From contig JAJXTH010000006.1 of NCBI GenBank assembly GCA_021783995.1, positions 30,481 through 94,480 of the forward strand: a stretch of DNA of 64,000 nucleotides, read 5' to 3'. Below the pieces are notes generated by a model. It saw nothing but the letters and a program-made list of their open reading frames with translations. It ran no database searches and was not told the DNA's origin. Origin of the DNA: Pseudomonadota bacterium (GTDB lineage: Bacteria > Pseudomonadota > Gammaproteobacteria > Burkholderiales > Gallionellaceae). Positions 32,604 through 41,357 of this stretch are shown here, one piece after another (positions within the stretch are counted from its first letter, which is position 1; every line of letters starts with the position of its first letter). A program made the position numbers and the translations under genes.

Positions 32604-33522
32604 ACCATTTCTTTGCGTTTTTCACATCCGATGCGATTTGCCTGGTCAAGGCAGATACATCGGAAAATTTTTCCTCGTCGCGGAGTTTTTGCAGGAACTC
32701 CACGCGCAGATTCTTGCAATATATGTCCTGGCAGAATTCAAACAGGTGCACTTCGAGCACGGGCTTTGCGTCTTGTTTCAGTGTTGGGCGCACGCCCAGG
32801 CTCGCCACACCCCGAAGCACGCCGTAATCTGTCGCATGCACTTCGACCACGAAGATGCCCGACAAAGGCGGTCTGTTGTGTTTCATCTGCACGTTAGCGG
32901 TAGGATAGCCCAACTTTTTTCCGATGCCATCGCCGTGAACAACGCGGCCGCTGATGCTGTAGTGTCTGCCCAGATATTCGTGTGCGCGGCGCAACTGACC
33001 TGCTGCAAGCGCTGCACGCACGGCAGTGCTGGAAATGCGTACGTCGTCGTGCTTGATCGTGTGAACCGCCTGAACTTCGAAACCATGCTGCTCTGCGATC
33101 TTTTCCATCAGCGCAAAATCGCCTGCGCGCTTGCTGCCAAAACGGAAGTCGTCACCGATCAGCACATATTTTGCGTGCAGTCTTTCATGCAGCGCGTGTA
33201 TGAAATAAGCAGCGCTCATCTGGGAAAACTCGGCATCAAAACGGCAAATATGCACGCGATCTATGCCGAGCAGCGCGAACATTTCGAGTTTTTCGCGAAG
33301 GGTAGACAGCCTTGCAGGCGCATCAAGCGGGGTAAAGAACTCGCGCGGATGCGGCTCGAATATCATCACCGCAGTCTTCAGTGAGCGCGCCTTTGCTGCC
33401 ACCTTCAGTTCGTCGAGCAGGGATTGGTGGCCAAGATGCACGCCGTCGAAATTCCCGACGGTGAGCGCAACAGGATCGTGTTCAAGGCAATGGAGTCCGC
33501 GTAGTATCTGCATAGCGAGCAA
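32587..33522 (-). CDS. ribF: Bifunctional riboflavin kinase / FAD synthetase
   Basis: 311 aa. The N-terminal FMN adenylyltransferase domain ([15 protein letters not shown], about 22-36; [13 protein letters not shown]) is followed by the C-terminal riboflavin kinase barrel ([20 protein letters not shown], residue about 193 on). It makes FMN then FAD. It is first in the ribF-ileS-lspA-ispH-thiO run on the minus strand. Confidence 0.96.
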   Translation of the reverse strand: MLAMQILRGLHCLEHDPVALTVGNFDGVHLGHQSLLDELKVAAKARSLKTAVMIFEPHPREFFTPLDAPARLSTLREKLEMFALLGIDRVHICRFDAEFSQMSAAYFIHALHERLHAKYVLIGDDFRFGSKRAGDFALMEKIAEQHGFEVQAVHTIKHDDVRISSTAVRAALAAGQLRRAHEYLGRHYSISGRVVHGDGIGKKLGYPTANVQMKHNRPPLSGIFVVEVHATDYGVLRGVASLGVRPTLKQDAKPVLEVHLFEFCQDIYCKNLRVEFLQKLRDEEKFSDVSALTRQIASDVKNAKKWFEQHE

Positions 33523-33699
33523 TTATACCGTGGGGCGTCGGGCATGTGTCATGCGTTTTCCATCGTGCGGCCACGCAGTTCGCGGGCTGAGTTTGCAAGA
33601 AAAGTCGGTTTAATTGCGTTGCCTATGGCTGGCTTGCCAGAATTCGCGGATTAAAGTATGAAGTGCAACGCCTGATACGAATTTGCGAGGGGATACGTT

Positions 33700-34347
33700 A
33701 TGCAGCACAGCCAAAAAGCCAGAATACTGATTGTGGATGACCACGCCGTCGTCAGGAGTGGTGTTGCGATGCTGATCAATCAGGAGCCAGATCTTCATGT
33801 CTGCTGTGAGGCGGATGACATTGAGAGTGCGCTATCGGCCAGCCGTTCGTGTTCGCAAGACATGGCGATAGTGGATCTCTCTTTGAATGGAATGTCTGGC
33901 TTGGAGCTTGTCAAGCAACTGCAGCTCGAGTCCCCGGATCTGCCCATACTCGTGATGTCCATGCATGATGAAGCGGTCTATGCAGAACAGGCATTGCGAG
34001 CTGGGGCGCATGGATACATCATGAAGCAGGTAGCGACAGCAACCATGTTGAAAGCGATAAGACAGTTGCTGAATGGGGGGTTGTACGTCAGTGACCAGAT
34101 GCGTTCGCGTTTGCTCAAGACAATTCGGGGAGGCAATGAATCTCCCTCTGCCAGCCGCCTGACGCCGAGCGAATTCGAGATATTGCACCTTATCGGTCTG
34201 GGGCTTGGCACCAGCCAGATCTCACAAAAACTTAATCGCAGCATCAAGACCATAGAATCACACAAGGCCAACATCAAGCGCAAACTCAACTTGAAATCAG
34301 GGAACGAGTTGATCCGTTACGCCTACAGCCTGGCAAACCAGCCATAA
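33700..34347 (+). CDS. NarL/LuxR-type response regulator
   Basis: 215 aa. The receiver domain has acidic pair D13-D14 and phospho-acceptor Asp59 in AIVDLSLNG. The C-terminal LuxR helix-turn-helix (about 150-212) reads RLTPSEFEILHLIGLGLGTSQISQKL. SD GAGGGG lies 7 nt before the ATG. The matching HisKA_3 kinase is probably the one at 38314-40005, on the far side of the ABC/esterase operon. The pair likely controls the genes between them. Confidence 0.92.
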   Translation: MQHSQKARILIVDDHAVVRSGVAMLINQEPDLHVCCEADDIESALSASRSCSQDMAIVDLSLNGMSGLELVKQLQLESPDLPILVMSMHDEAVYAEQALRAGAHGYIMKQVATATMLKAIRQLLNGGLYVSDQMRSRLLKTIRGGNESPSASRLTPSEFEILHLIGLGLGTSQISQKLNRSIKTIESHKANIKRKLNLKSGNELIRYAYSLANQP

Positions 34348-34387
34348 AAAACGAGCCTGATGTGCATTCAGGATCACTGACCATTTG

Positions 34388-35344
34388 TCAGGGAGATGCC
34401 TGACCTGTGGGAGTTTTGGCAAGAGGTTCAAATAAAAACGAAAACACTTTCTGACCCATGCCGCCTGCTTGCATGCTCTGGGCAAAGGAATGCCCGGAGT
34501 CTGGCAGAAACTCCACTGAATAAGGTGTCTGTATGCCCAGAGAGTCTGCCGCCTTTTTCATTGCAGCAACCCATTGTTGCGCCCGCTCAACGCGGGTTTC
34601 ACCCTGCTGCCTTGTTATGCGAAGAGACTTGTTCAACGCCGGATCCTGTTTCACATCTTCTGCCCCCACAAAAACGCGGGTCGGAATCTTCAGGAATTGC
34701 TGGGGATCGAAAATCACGCCGGACAAATCTTTGCGAGACACTTTCAAACCATAGGGATAACGCAATGTCGGGTCTGGGAAGGTATACCAACCGGCCGCAC
34801 CGATGGCCACTCTTGCCACTTTTTCAGGATGGGCCAGCGTGTAACGATGCACGAACTGTCCTCCGCCTGAGTAACCGAACAGATAGAGCTTATCTGTTCT
34901 GGCATGTGTCAGCCTTCCCACTTCGTCAACAATCTTGTCGAGTGTCAGATCGGCGCGCTGCCCGTGTCCATTGCGCCCCATGAATTGATAATCCGAGAAG
35001 GGCGGCTCTGAAAAGTACGGCGCGATCATCACCACCCCGTAATGCTCCGCAAGACCGGCATACATATATGCCTGTTCGATCGCATCGCGCGAGATACCAT
35101 GCACCGTCACAAAAACGGGCGCATTCTCGCCGCCCTTGCTTGGAACATAAAGAAGATATGCCGGGCCGGAATGATCCTCCAGCGTTCTGATCATCATCAC
35201 CCCGTTCTGGAGCGCTTCATTGATGTCCTTTGCCTGTGCAAGCTGGAGGCACAGGAAAATTGCGGCAAGCAAAAAAATGGCCTTGAATTTCCATGCGCTA
35301 TCGAGACGGAGCCTCTCAGATGGTCCGAAGAAAGGTTTTAGCAT
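34388..35344 (-). CDS. Secreted alpha/beta-hydrolase (PHB-depolymerase/esterase-like)
   Basis: 318 aa. A long signal region (hydrophobic FKAIFLLAAIFLCLQLAQA) suggests export. The catalytic nucleophile is in LFGYSGGGQF (G-x-S-x-G) and the catalytic His in PDSGHSF. The oxyanion HG is in FVTVHGISRD. It resembles LpqC/PHB-depolymerase-type esterases, but the substrate cannot be read from sequence. It overlaps the ABC transporter gene by 7 nt, so both are translated from one message. It is convergent with the response regulator. Confidence 0.83.
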   Translation of the reverse strand: MLKPFFGPSERLRLDSAWKFKAIFLLAAIFLCLQLAQAKDINEALQNGVMMIRTLEDHSGPAYLLYVPSKGGENAPVFVTVHGISRDAIEQAYMYAGLAEHYGVVMIAPYFSEPPFSDYQFMGRNGHGQRADLTLDKIVDEVGRLTHARTDKLYLFGYSGGGQFVHRYTLAHPEKVARVAIGAAGWYTFPDPTLRYPYGLKVSRKDLSGVIFDPQQFLKIPTRVFVGAEDVKQDPALNKSLRITRQQGETRVERAQQWVAAMKKAADSLGIQTPYSVEFLPDSGHSFAQSMQAGGMGQKVFSFLFEPLAKTPTGQASP

Positions 35345-37044
35345 AGCGCCACTTTACCTGGTTTCAGGAATTCGTTTGTAGGGCCATTGCCTGCCACGAG
35401 CGTTGAGTATGGGCCTTGCGCTACAAGGCGCCCTGATTCCATATGCCAGATGGCATCTGCCGAAGCCATCCTGTCGAGGCGATGTGTGACAAGCAAGACC
35501 GTTCCCGTGTAACTGTCGAGTACCCTGTCGATGACAGATGCTGCCTGAGGATCGAGATTGGAATCAGCCTCATCGAGCAATAGCAGACGCGGATTGCCCA
35601 GAAGCGCCCGGGCCAGCGCAATGCGCTGACGCTGACCGACAGACAATCCCACTCCGCCTTCGGATATTCGTGTCTGTGCGCCTTTGGGCAAGTCGGCTAG
35701 AAGCTCATTGATGCCGCACAGTTTCCAGATGCGCTCGATGTCCTGTTGAGGCGCATCAGGCCGGCGGTAAAGCAGATTTTTTTCGATGGTTCCCCGCAAA
35801 AGCGGTAGTTCTGAGCCGACCATCCCGATTGCGTTGCGCACTGATGCCAGGCTGTGAGCCGCCAGATCCTGTCCGTCGAGGCGGACCATGCCTTGGGTGG
35901 GGGCCATCATCCGCGCTGCGAGAGACAGCAGTGTGGATTTTCCTGCTCCGTTCGGGCCCACGATGGCAATGACGCTCCCGGCCTCCGCCACTGCGCTCAC
36001 GTCCTTGAGCGCGTCCTGAGCCGAGACATGCTCGAACTCCAGCCTTCCGGAACCGGTTTCCAGATCCGGCGCCCCCCTTATCTCGTTCACGGTGGAGGGA
36101 GTACCCAGAAATTCCTCGATTTTCCTCAGGGACACCTTGGAGCCATACCAATATTCCTGAATACGTCCCATGTCACGCAACGGGTGGACCAAAAGGCCGA
36201 TGATCGCCATTGCAGCGACCACGGTTCCCGGAGAGGCGTCGCCACGGGAAACTTCCCATGCGCCCAGCAGCAGAATGGTTCCCGTCGCTGCTGCTGCGGT
36301 GATTTCAGCCACTGCCGTGACTTTACCAGCTATTTTTGCCCGTTCTATCATTGCATCCTGGAAATGGCGGCCCTGCTTCACCAGCCGTCTGCGTTCACGC
36401 GCCATCTGCCCGAAAATCTGCACCACAGCAATGGAAGCAATCTTTTCGTTGACGTTGGCTGCAATGTGGGAGAGGCGCCGGCGAGACTCCTGTGTCGCCA
36501 GCTTAAGGCTGCTGCTCAAGGCCAGCGTAGCCACTGCACCCAAAATCAGCACTAAGCCGATGTCCAGCGCTAGTAATCCATCCAGAAATGAGAGCGCAAT
36601 CAGCGTCCCTGACGTTACCACGCCGGCCACTGCAAGGCGAGCTATGCCCAGGCTTACCCATCTGCGCAAAGACACGAGATCCCCGACAAAACGCAAAGCC
36701 ATTCCGCCGCGGCTGCGGGACTGCAATGCCCTTGGCGGCAGGGCGGCGAGATGGTCATACAGCACCATCCGGACTTCCAGTGCGTAGTCCTGCCCCATGC
36801 GTTCGGCATCGATCCGTTCAATGAGACGCAACCACGCAATCATGGCCGCTGCAATGGCAAGGCCAAGGCCGATCAGAAGCAATGGTTCAAGCGTGTCCAG
36901 ATGCTGTCTTTTGATAAGATGATCGAATCCGTATCTCACCAAATAGGCAGTTGCTATCGTCATCGCAGCCTGCCCGAAGGCATTCGCTATCAGGCGAACC
37001 AGAATGGGCAAGCGGCGACTGTTAAGCGCCTTAGGGGCGGGCAT
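35338..37044 (-). CDS. Type I ABC exporter, fused permease-ATPase, variant signature LSVGQ
   Basis: 568 aa. The N-terminal six-helix ABC transmembrane domain is at about 10-310. The C-terminal ATPase has Walker A GPNGAGKST, Walker B LLLLDEADSNLD and H-loop THRLD. The signature reads LSVGQRQR instead of LSGGQ, replacing an invariant glycine. As a half-exporter it should homodimerise; the variant signature may weaken ATP hydrolysis or imply a partner. It lies 3 nt after the P-loop gene and overlaps the esterase gene. The cargo is unknown. Confidence 0.9.
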   Translation of the reverse strand: MPAPKALNSRRLPILVRLIANAFGQAAMTIATAYLVRYGFDHLIKRQHLDTLEPLLLIGLGLAIAAAMIAWLRLIERIDAERMGQDYALEVRMVLYDHLAALPPRALQSRSRGGMALRFVGDLVSLRRWVSLGIARLAVAGVVTSGTLIALSFLDGLLALDIGLVLILGAVATLALSSSLKLATQESRRRLSHIAANVNEKIASIAVVQIFGQMARERRRLVKQGRHFQDAMIERAKIAGKVTAVAEITAAAATGTILLLGAWEVSRGDASPGTVVAAMAIIGLLVHPLRDMGRIQEYWYGSKVSLRKIEEFLGTPSTVNEIRGAPDLETGSGRLEFEHVSAQDALKDVSAVAEAGSVIAIVGPNGAGKSTLLSLAARMMAPTQGMVRLDGQDLAAHSLASVRNAIGMVGSELPLLRGTIEKNLLYRRPDAPQQDIERIWKLCGINELLADLPKGAQTRISEGGVGLSVGQRQRIALARALLGNPRLLLLDEADSNLDPQAASVIDRVLDSYTGTVLLVTHRLDRMASADAIWHMESGRLVAQGPYSTLVAGNGPTNEFLKPGKVALC

Positions 37045-37047
37045 TTC

Positions 37048-38118
37048 TCAAACCGCCATAACCTGATCGAGTTTATGGGTGTCATGAAGCAGTGCGACAC
37101 AGGTATCCGGGTCGCAGAGCATGCGGGTGTGTATCACGGGCAGCCCCGTAAATTTTGCTGCCTCGCTTGCGGCCAGCGGCGAATTGGTCAAAACCCCGCT
37201 GACTGCGATAACATCGTGGCCCTGGCGCATGACTAGTTCGACCCCGCCTACCGCACCAGCCGAATCGCGGGAAGCAAAAAGGATGTGGTCCACACTGGAC
37301 TTGAATATGGGTGAGGATAACAGAGCCGCAGTTTCAGACTGGAAAATTCCATCCGCAATTTCGAGGACGATGATGTCCACGCCTGCATGGGCCAGATGTC
37401 CAGTCAGAATGGAAAAAATCTCCTCCACCTTGTCGTGCGTAACCTTATAGGTAGACACATAGCCGGCATCGGTAAAGTCGTATGTCGGGAAAGCGCCTGC
37501 ATCGCTCATCAACCAGACATCTTTTCCTGCACCAGTGCCGGTGATTTTGGCTGCACCCACCCTTTTGCCGCTGGATACCAGCCCTCTGATGAAATTGGTG
37601 AGGCTGGTGGTTTTACCCGAATTCATGGTTGTGCCCAATACAGCGATAGTCAATGGGCGGGCGCCTACATAATCGATGTGCGGTATTGCCCAGTCACCGA
37701 TATTCATCACATTTCCTGAAGCATCTGCGAGCAGTCCAATGGGTGTGATTGCGGTTGGTTCTTTCATCGCGGAATAAGATGAAAGCACGACCCCTGCCAT
37801 CCCTCCCGCCGCAACCAGATGGCATGGCCCCAGATCTTTTGGAACCTCAGCTTCAAACTGGTCTGGTGCATAACGGTTGCCATAGCATACAACTATCTCA
37901 TCGCCAGCATACAAGGTTGACCTGCGTCCGTTGCGCAATTCGACGCCACCGTGCTGACCTATCATCTCGACCCGTGCAAGAACCATGTCTCCGGGGCGAG
38001 GCGAATAGCCCTTGTCGACAAGCAGATTTTCCGCCACGTCAAGGTTTACATTTCTCAATGTGTAGGCAACCTTTGCATGTTTTAAACGATTCTGTTGCAA
38101 TGAATTCACTGTGTTCAT
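37048..38118 (-). CDS. DUF1611-like P-loop NTPase of unknown function
   Basis: 356 aa. The N-terminal domain (about 20-155) looks beta-rich, with no recognised motif. The C-terminal P-loop domain (about 155-350) has Walker A GTTMNSGKTT and the conserved-looking segments KITGTGAGKD, DFTDAGYVSTYK and VLEIADGIFQSET. The fold resembles dethiobiotin-synthetase/DUF1611 proteins; one DUF1611 member (DgcN) acts on D-glutamate. SD GAGGAGA lies 6 nt before the ATG. It is the first gene of the P-loop/ABC/esterase operon. An enzyme that modifies or activates the exporter cargo is inference only. Confidence 0.8.
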   Translation of the reverse strand: MNTVNSLQQNRLKHAKVAYTLRNVNLDVAENLLVDKGYSPRPGDMVLARVEMIGQHGGVELRNGRRSTLYAGDEIVVCYGNRYAPDQFEAEVPKDLGPCHLVAAGGMAGVVLSSYSAMKEPTAITPIGLLADASGNVMNIGDWAIPHIDYVGARPLTIAVLGTTMNSGKTTSLTNFIRGLVSSGKRVGAAKITGTGAGKDVWLMSDAGAFPTYDFTDAGYVSTYKVTHDKVEEIFSILTGHLAHAGVDIIVLEIADGIFQSETAALLSSPIFKSSVDHILFASRDSAGAVGGVELVMRQGHDVIAVSGVLTNSPLAASEAAKFTGLPVIHTRMLCDPDTCVALLHDTHKLDQVMAV

Positions 38119-38313
38119 GACTGTCTCCTCGTTGGCCTCTGTTTAAAGAGGAATATGTGTGCAAAATAAATAAGTTAGTCACATCTGAAACATGTTATTC
38201 GGAGAGAGAAATGGAGCCTATAGTGTCGCGGAGGATATTAAGGCAGGCAAAAACCCCATTTTAGTCTAGGGGAATCCACTAGGCGCAATAATCGGAAGGT
38301 TGACCTTCGGATG
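38119..38313 (-). promoter_or_regulatory. Gap between kinase and P-loop gene, probable operon promoter region
   Basis: 195 bp without a gene. Reading on the minus strand it has a weak hairpin CCCCTAGACTAAAATGGGG followed by TTTTT (a possible kinase terminator), then an AT-rich stretch (AACTTATTTATTTTGCAC) and a short CCTCT/AGAGG hairpin 14 nt before the SD of the P-loop gene. No defined -35/-10 pair is claimed. Confidence 0.35.
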
Positions 38314-40005
38314 CTAGACAGGAAGATTGACGGTCACGCTGGTTCCGCCATCGGGCAGCGGGGTAATACGGGATGTGCCTCCCAGCAAGGAGGCGCGATA
38401 TTGCATGGAACGCAGTCCCAGCCCCGCTTTGCTGTCTGACGACGGGCTAATCCCGGAGCCATCATCGTTGATTTCGAGCGTTATCTCGGTGGGCAATGAC
38501 ACTAGTTTCAGCGTGATATTCGTCGATTTTCCGTGCTTGATCGCGTTGTTGACAGCTTCTTGAGCGATGCGGAACAGATTGATTGCCACGAGTGGATCGT
38601 CGATCGCATGCTGACACTCGCATGTGAATTGACATTTGATGGCAAAAATATCCTCGGTATTTTTGGCGAAATTTTTCAACATTGACGGCAAATCCGCTTC
38701 TTTCAGTTCTACCGGATAAAGCCCGCGCGCCAGGATGCCCGTTTTTAAAATGGCTTCATTGATAAAGGCGGTGATCTTTGCAGCATCACTGGCTTCAGCA
38801 CGTCCCGTCAGTTTTTTGGACAGCACTTCAGACATGAAGGCAACCCCTGTCAGAAGCTGCCCCACATCATCGTGCAATTCCCGTCCAATTCGCTGTTGAG
38901 TATCTTCGCTGATGCTGATAATTCGGCGTTCGGCCCTGTTTGCTCTTTCCAGTGCAACTTCCTTGGCCTTGATCGATGCCATATAAAGCATCGCTCCTCC
39001 CACCATCAGAATCAGTATGCTCCCAGATATTTCGAGGAGGAGGGCAAACCAGGCTGCATCCCGATTCAATGATCTGTATTCGAAAACATGATCTGATACA
39101 TAAACTTTCATGCCATATTGGGCAATTCCCATTGTAGAAAACACATGAGGAGCATACTCATCCTGAAAACGCATCAAAGAGGGAAACTTTCTGTCTCCCC
39201 AGGAAGTTATCAGGAGAGCAGGAAAATTGCTTCTCTTGTAGCGCGCGATTTTTTTTTGCAAGGACATCTTGTCAATGTATGCGCCTGGAACCGCATGCAT
39301 CAGCAGATGTTGATCGTTGGCAAGCACGATAACACCGTTTTCATCTGTGACAAATGCGTCAAGTTCTTTGACCAGAAAAGACAATTTCGGGACATCAATC
39401 TTAGTGACCACTGCTCCCAGGAAATGACCATCGTCAATTATGGGGGTAGAAAAATAGATGCCCGGTATATTCGTAGTCTTTCCAATTGCATACTGGATAC
39501 CATGCTGTCTGTTCTTGTTTTCCCGGAAATAATCGCGATCAGCAAAATTTTCTCCGATACTGCTGCCAAAAGTATTCCAGTTGCTTGCAGCAATGCAGTC
39601 ACCTGCTGCATTGATTACAAAGACGATGTCGGTATGCAGGCTGCCCCTGGCAAGAGCGAGGTAATGGCTGAGATCTTTTAGCATTGGATCATGCGTCCAG
39701 CGCTTTCTTCTTTCATCAATCGGCAAAGTCGAGGGAGTTATGTCCTTTCCGAATCGCAGGGTCGCGTTTCTTACTTCAGGTAATTTGGAGAGCAGGTCGG
39801 ATATGCCATGCAAGTAATTCAAATTTCTTGCTATGCTGTCGGCAAGATCAGTGGCGCGCTCCCTGGAAAGTTCGGTTCTCTGTTTGATGGCCTCTTCAAC
39901 ACGCGCAAAATAAAAATTCCTTACCATCATCCAAGCCGTTATGTTCCACAGAATAATCAGGGCGATGATAGTCAGGGCAATTTTATGTTGATTTTTAGAT
40001 AGCAT
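38314..40005 (-). CDS. Cache-domain sensor histidine kinase (HisKA_3)
   Basis: Transmembrane helix 1 (IALTIIALIILWNITAWMMV) and helix 2 (ALLLEISGSILILMVGGAMLYM, about 325-345) enclose a periplasmic dCache-like domain. The HisKA_3 phospho-acceptor is in GRELHDDVGQLLTG, followed by the HATPase N-box (EAVNNAIKHG) and G-box (DDGSGIS, GLGLRSM). ATG 40005 is used; the track start is TTG 40014. It is the likely partner of the NarL-type regulator at 33700. The gap of 195 nt to the P-loop gene suggests a separate promoter there. Confidence 0.9.
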   Translation of the reverse strand: MLSKNQHKIALTIIALIILWNITAWMMVRNFYFARVEEAIKQRTELSRERATDLADSIARNLNYLHGISDLLSKLPEVRNATLRFGKDITPSTLPIDERRKRWTHDPMLKDLSHYLALARGSLHTDIVFVINAAGDCIAASNWNTFGSSIGENFADRDYFRENKNRQHGIQYAIGKTTNIPGIYFSTPIIDDGHFLGAVVTKIDVPKLSFLVKELDAFVTDENGVIVLANDQHLLMHAVPGAYIDKMSLQKKIARYKRSNFPALLITSWGDRKFPSLMRFQDEYAPHVFSTMGIAQYGMKVYVSDHVFEYRSLNRDAAWFALLLEISGSILILMVGGAMLYMASIKAKEVALERANRAERRIISISEDTQQRIGRELHDDVGQLLTGVAFMSEVLSKKLTGRAEASDAAKITAFINEAILKTGILARGLYPVELKEADLPSMLKNFAKNTEDIFAIKCQFTCECQHAIDDPLVAINLFRIAQEAVNNAIKHGKSTNITLKLVSLPTEITLEINDDGSGISPSSDSKAGLGLRSMQYRASLLGGTSRITPLPDGGTSVTVNLPV

Positions 40006-40106
40006 TCGTTGCAATCAAGACTCTATTGGTTGGTTTGGTGGTGATTCTTTCATCTTATTGCATGCGCTTCATGAACGGCAATCGGTTCTGTCGTGTAATT
40101 CGTGGA

Positions 40107-40256
40107 TTACACCCAGATCATGTGAACTCCATGGCAGCAGCCACTCGGTTTTTCGGTCATCTGAGCGCAGACTGCATGCTTCATGTTTTCCTGGCAGCCT
40201 GTCGGACTTATCACGCGAAACATGCGAAAATCACGGCTATCAAATTTGACGGGCAT
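40107..40256 (-). CDS. Candidate 49-aa cysteine-containing small ORF upstream of the kinase
   Basis: Too short for the ORF track. ATG 40256 is preceded by a strong SD, AGGGGG, with 7-nt spacing. The 49-aa product (starts MPVKFDSRDFRMF) has four Cys, including the ending region KPSGCCHGVHMIWV. It ends about 100 nt before the kinase gene on the same strand. The inverted repeat at 40186-40304 overlaps its start region, so it may instead be an accidental frame inside a MITE-like element. No family is recognised. Confidence 0.3.
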   Translation of the reverse strand: MPVKFDSRDFRMFRVISPTGCQENMKHAVCAQMTEKPSGCCHGVHMIWV

Positions 40257-40304
40257 AGTCTTACCCCCTGTCGATGGGCTTAGTCCGACAGGCTGTTAGG
40301 AAAA
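40186..40304. repeat. MITE-like element with 25-bp imperfect terminal inverted repeats
   Basis: Left arm TTTTCCTGGCAGCCTGTCGG... (40186-40210) and right arm ...CCGACAGGCTGTTAGGAAAA (40280-40304) pair at about 22 of 25 positions around a 69-bp core. There is no transposase. The arm sequence resembles insertion-sequence ends, so this could be a MITE or an IS remnant. No clear target duplication is seen. The rest of 40015-40470 (40015-40106, 40305-40470) shows no gene. Confidence 0.55.
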
Positions 40305-40470
40305 TTCTTTCTTTTTCTCATGGTTTATTAGGTTGGAAATAATCTTTCTCTGATGGTGTTGATAGAGAAATCGGGGCAGCATTTTTCATATTGAAAGATT
40401 TGATCAATTCAGCAGGTTGCCGAGATTGATCACTTTGGTTTTTCAACAGACACAAAAAAAGGAGATAAAC

Positions 40471-40932
40471 ATGAACGGGATTACCAGATTCAGGCCGCTT
40501 GGCAGTGAAATTGCGCGTTTTGATCCGTTTTTCGATATGGATAATATGTTCGATAGATTGAACAGGTCGATGATGTTTCCGCTGTTTCGTGAAGGTGTCG
40601 ATATGGAACCGCAGATCAGAATGGATGTAAAGGAAGCGGATGGAAAGTATCTCATCCATGCAGACATTCCGGGCGTGAACAAGGATGACATCCATGTGAT
40701 GGTTGACGGAAATCGGGTATCCATCACGGCAGAAATCAAGCAAGAAAAGGAGGCCAAGGAAGGAGAACGGGTGATACGCTGCGAGCGTGGCTATGGCATG
40801 GCATCGCGCACTTTCACGCTTGCAGATGAAGTGGATCAGGAGAATATACAGGCAAAGTACAACAACGGTGTGCTTGAGCTCATTCTCCCCAAGAAGACTG
40901 GGCTTACCAAAAAAGAGATTCCGATTTCATAG
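40471..40932 (+). CDS. Small heat-shock protein, Hsp20 family
   Basis: 153 aa, ATP-independent holdase. The alpha-crystallin domain is at about 48-140 (IRMDVKEADGKYLIHADIPGVNKDDIHV). The C-terminal I-x-I-type anchor is the ending KEIPIS. SD AAAGGAGA lies 6 nt before ATG 40471; the track start is upstream and unsupported. A heat-shock sigma-32 promoter was looked for upstream but not clearly found. Confidence 0.93.
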   Translation: MNGITRFRPLGSEIARFDPFFDMDNMFDRLNRSMMFPLFREGVDMEPQIRMDVKEADGKYLIHADIPGVNKDDIHVMVDGNRVSITAEIKQEKEAKEGERVIRCERGYGMASRTFTLADEVDQENIQAKYNNGVLELILPKKTGLTKKEIPIS

Positions 40933-40971
40933 CGCCTGCGATGCACGGTTTTATGTAGAGAGGAGAATGTC

Positions 40972-41304
40972 ATGCTAAAAACAATGCTGATGGTGTCCGT
41001 CCTGGCCGTTGCGGCATCTAACGTATGGGCAGATGAACAGGAACGCGCACAAGACCAGTTGCAAACTCAGGCTCAGTCACGGACGCGCATATATGGCAGT
41101 CAGCTGATGACCAACCAGGAGCGCGTCGAATACCGTGAAAGAGTGCGTGCCGCAAAAACGGCTGAAGAGCGAGAACGAATACGCCATGAACACCATGAAC
41201 GCATGAAGGAACGCGCCAAGGAGCGTGGCGTGACGCTTCCTGATGAACCTCCACCCAGAGGCATGATGACTCCTGGAGGAGGCATGGGTGGAGGAGGGCG
41301 CTGA
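40972..41304 (+). CDS. Small exported charged protein
   Basis: 110 aa. Signal peptide MLKTMLMVSVLAVAASNVWA cleaves before DEQE. The mature part is rich in R, E and Q with a helical RVRAAKTAEERERIRHEHHERMKERAKERG segment and ends in Gly-rich GGGMGGGGR. SD GAGGAGA precedes the ATG. Similar small periplasmic proteins are scattered in Betaproteobacteria with no assigned role. It may be co-transcribed with hsp20, 39 nt upstream. Confidence 0.75.
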   Translation: MLKTMLMVSVLAVAASNVWADEQERAQDQLQTQAQSRTRIYGSQLMTNQERVEYRERVRAAKTAEERERIRHEHHERMKERAKERGVTLPDEPPPRGMMTPGGGMGGGGR

Positions 41305-41357
41305 CGGTTATCCGGAGCGTGTCTTTCTCGAGGGTGTCAAATTTCTGGAGCATCATC

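Noticed and set aside
40026-40283. 85-aa plus-strand ORF in the gap upstream of hsp20
   Set aside because: TTG start without SD; overlaps the inverted repeat and the better-supported minus-strand small frame.
40305-40470. Sigma-32 promoter for hsp20
   Set aside because: A TTGAAAG sequence is present, but no matching CCCCAT-type -10 at proper spacing was found.
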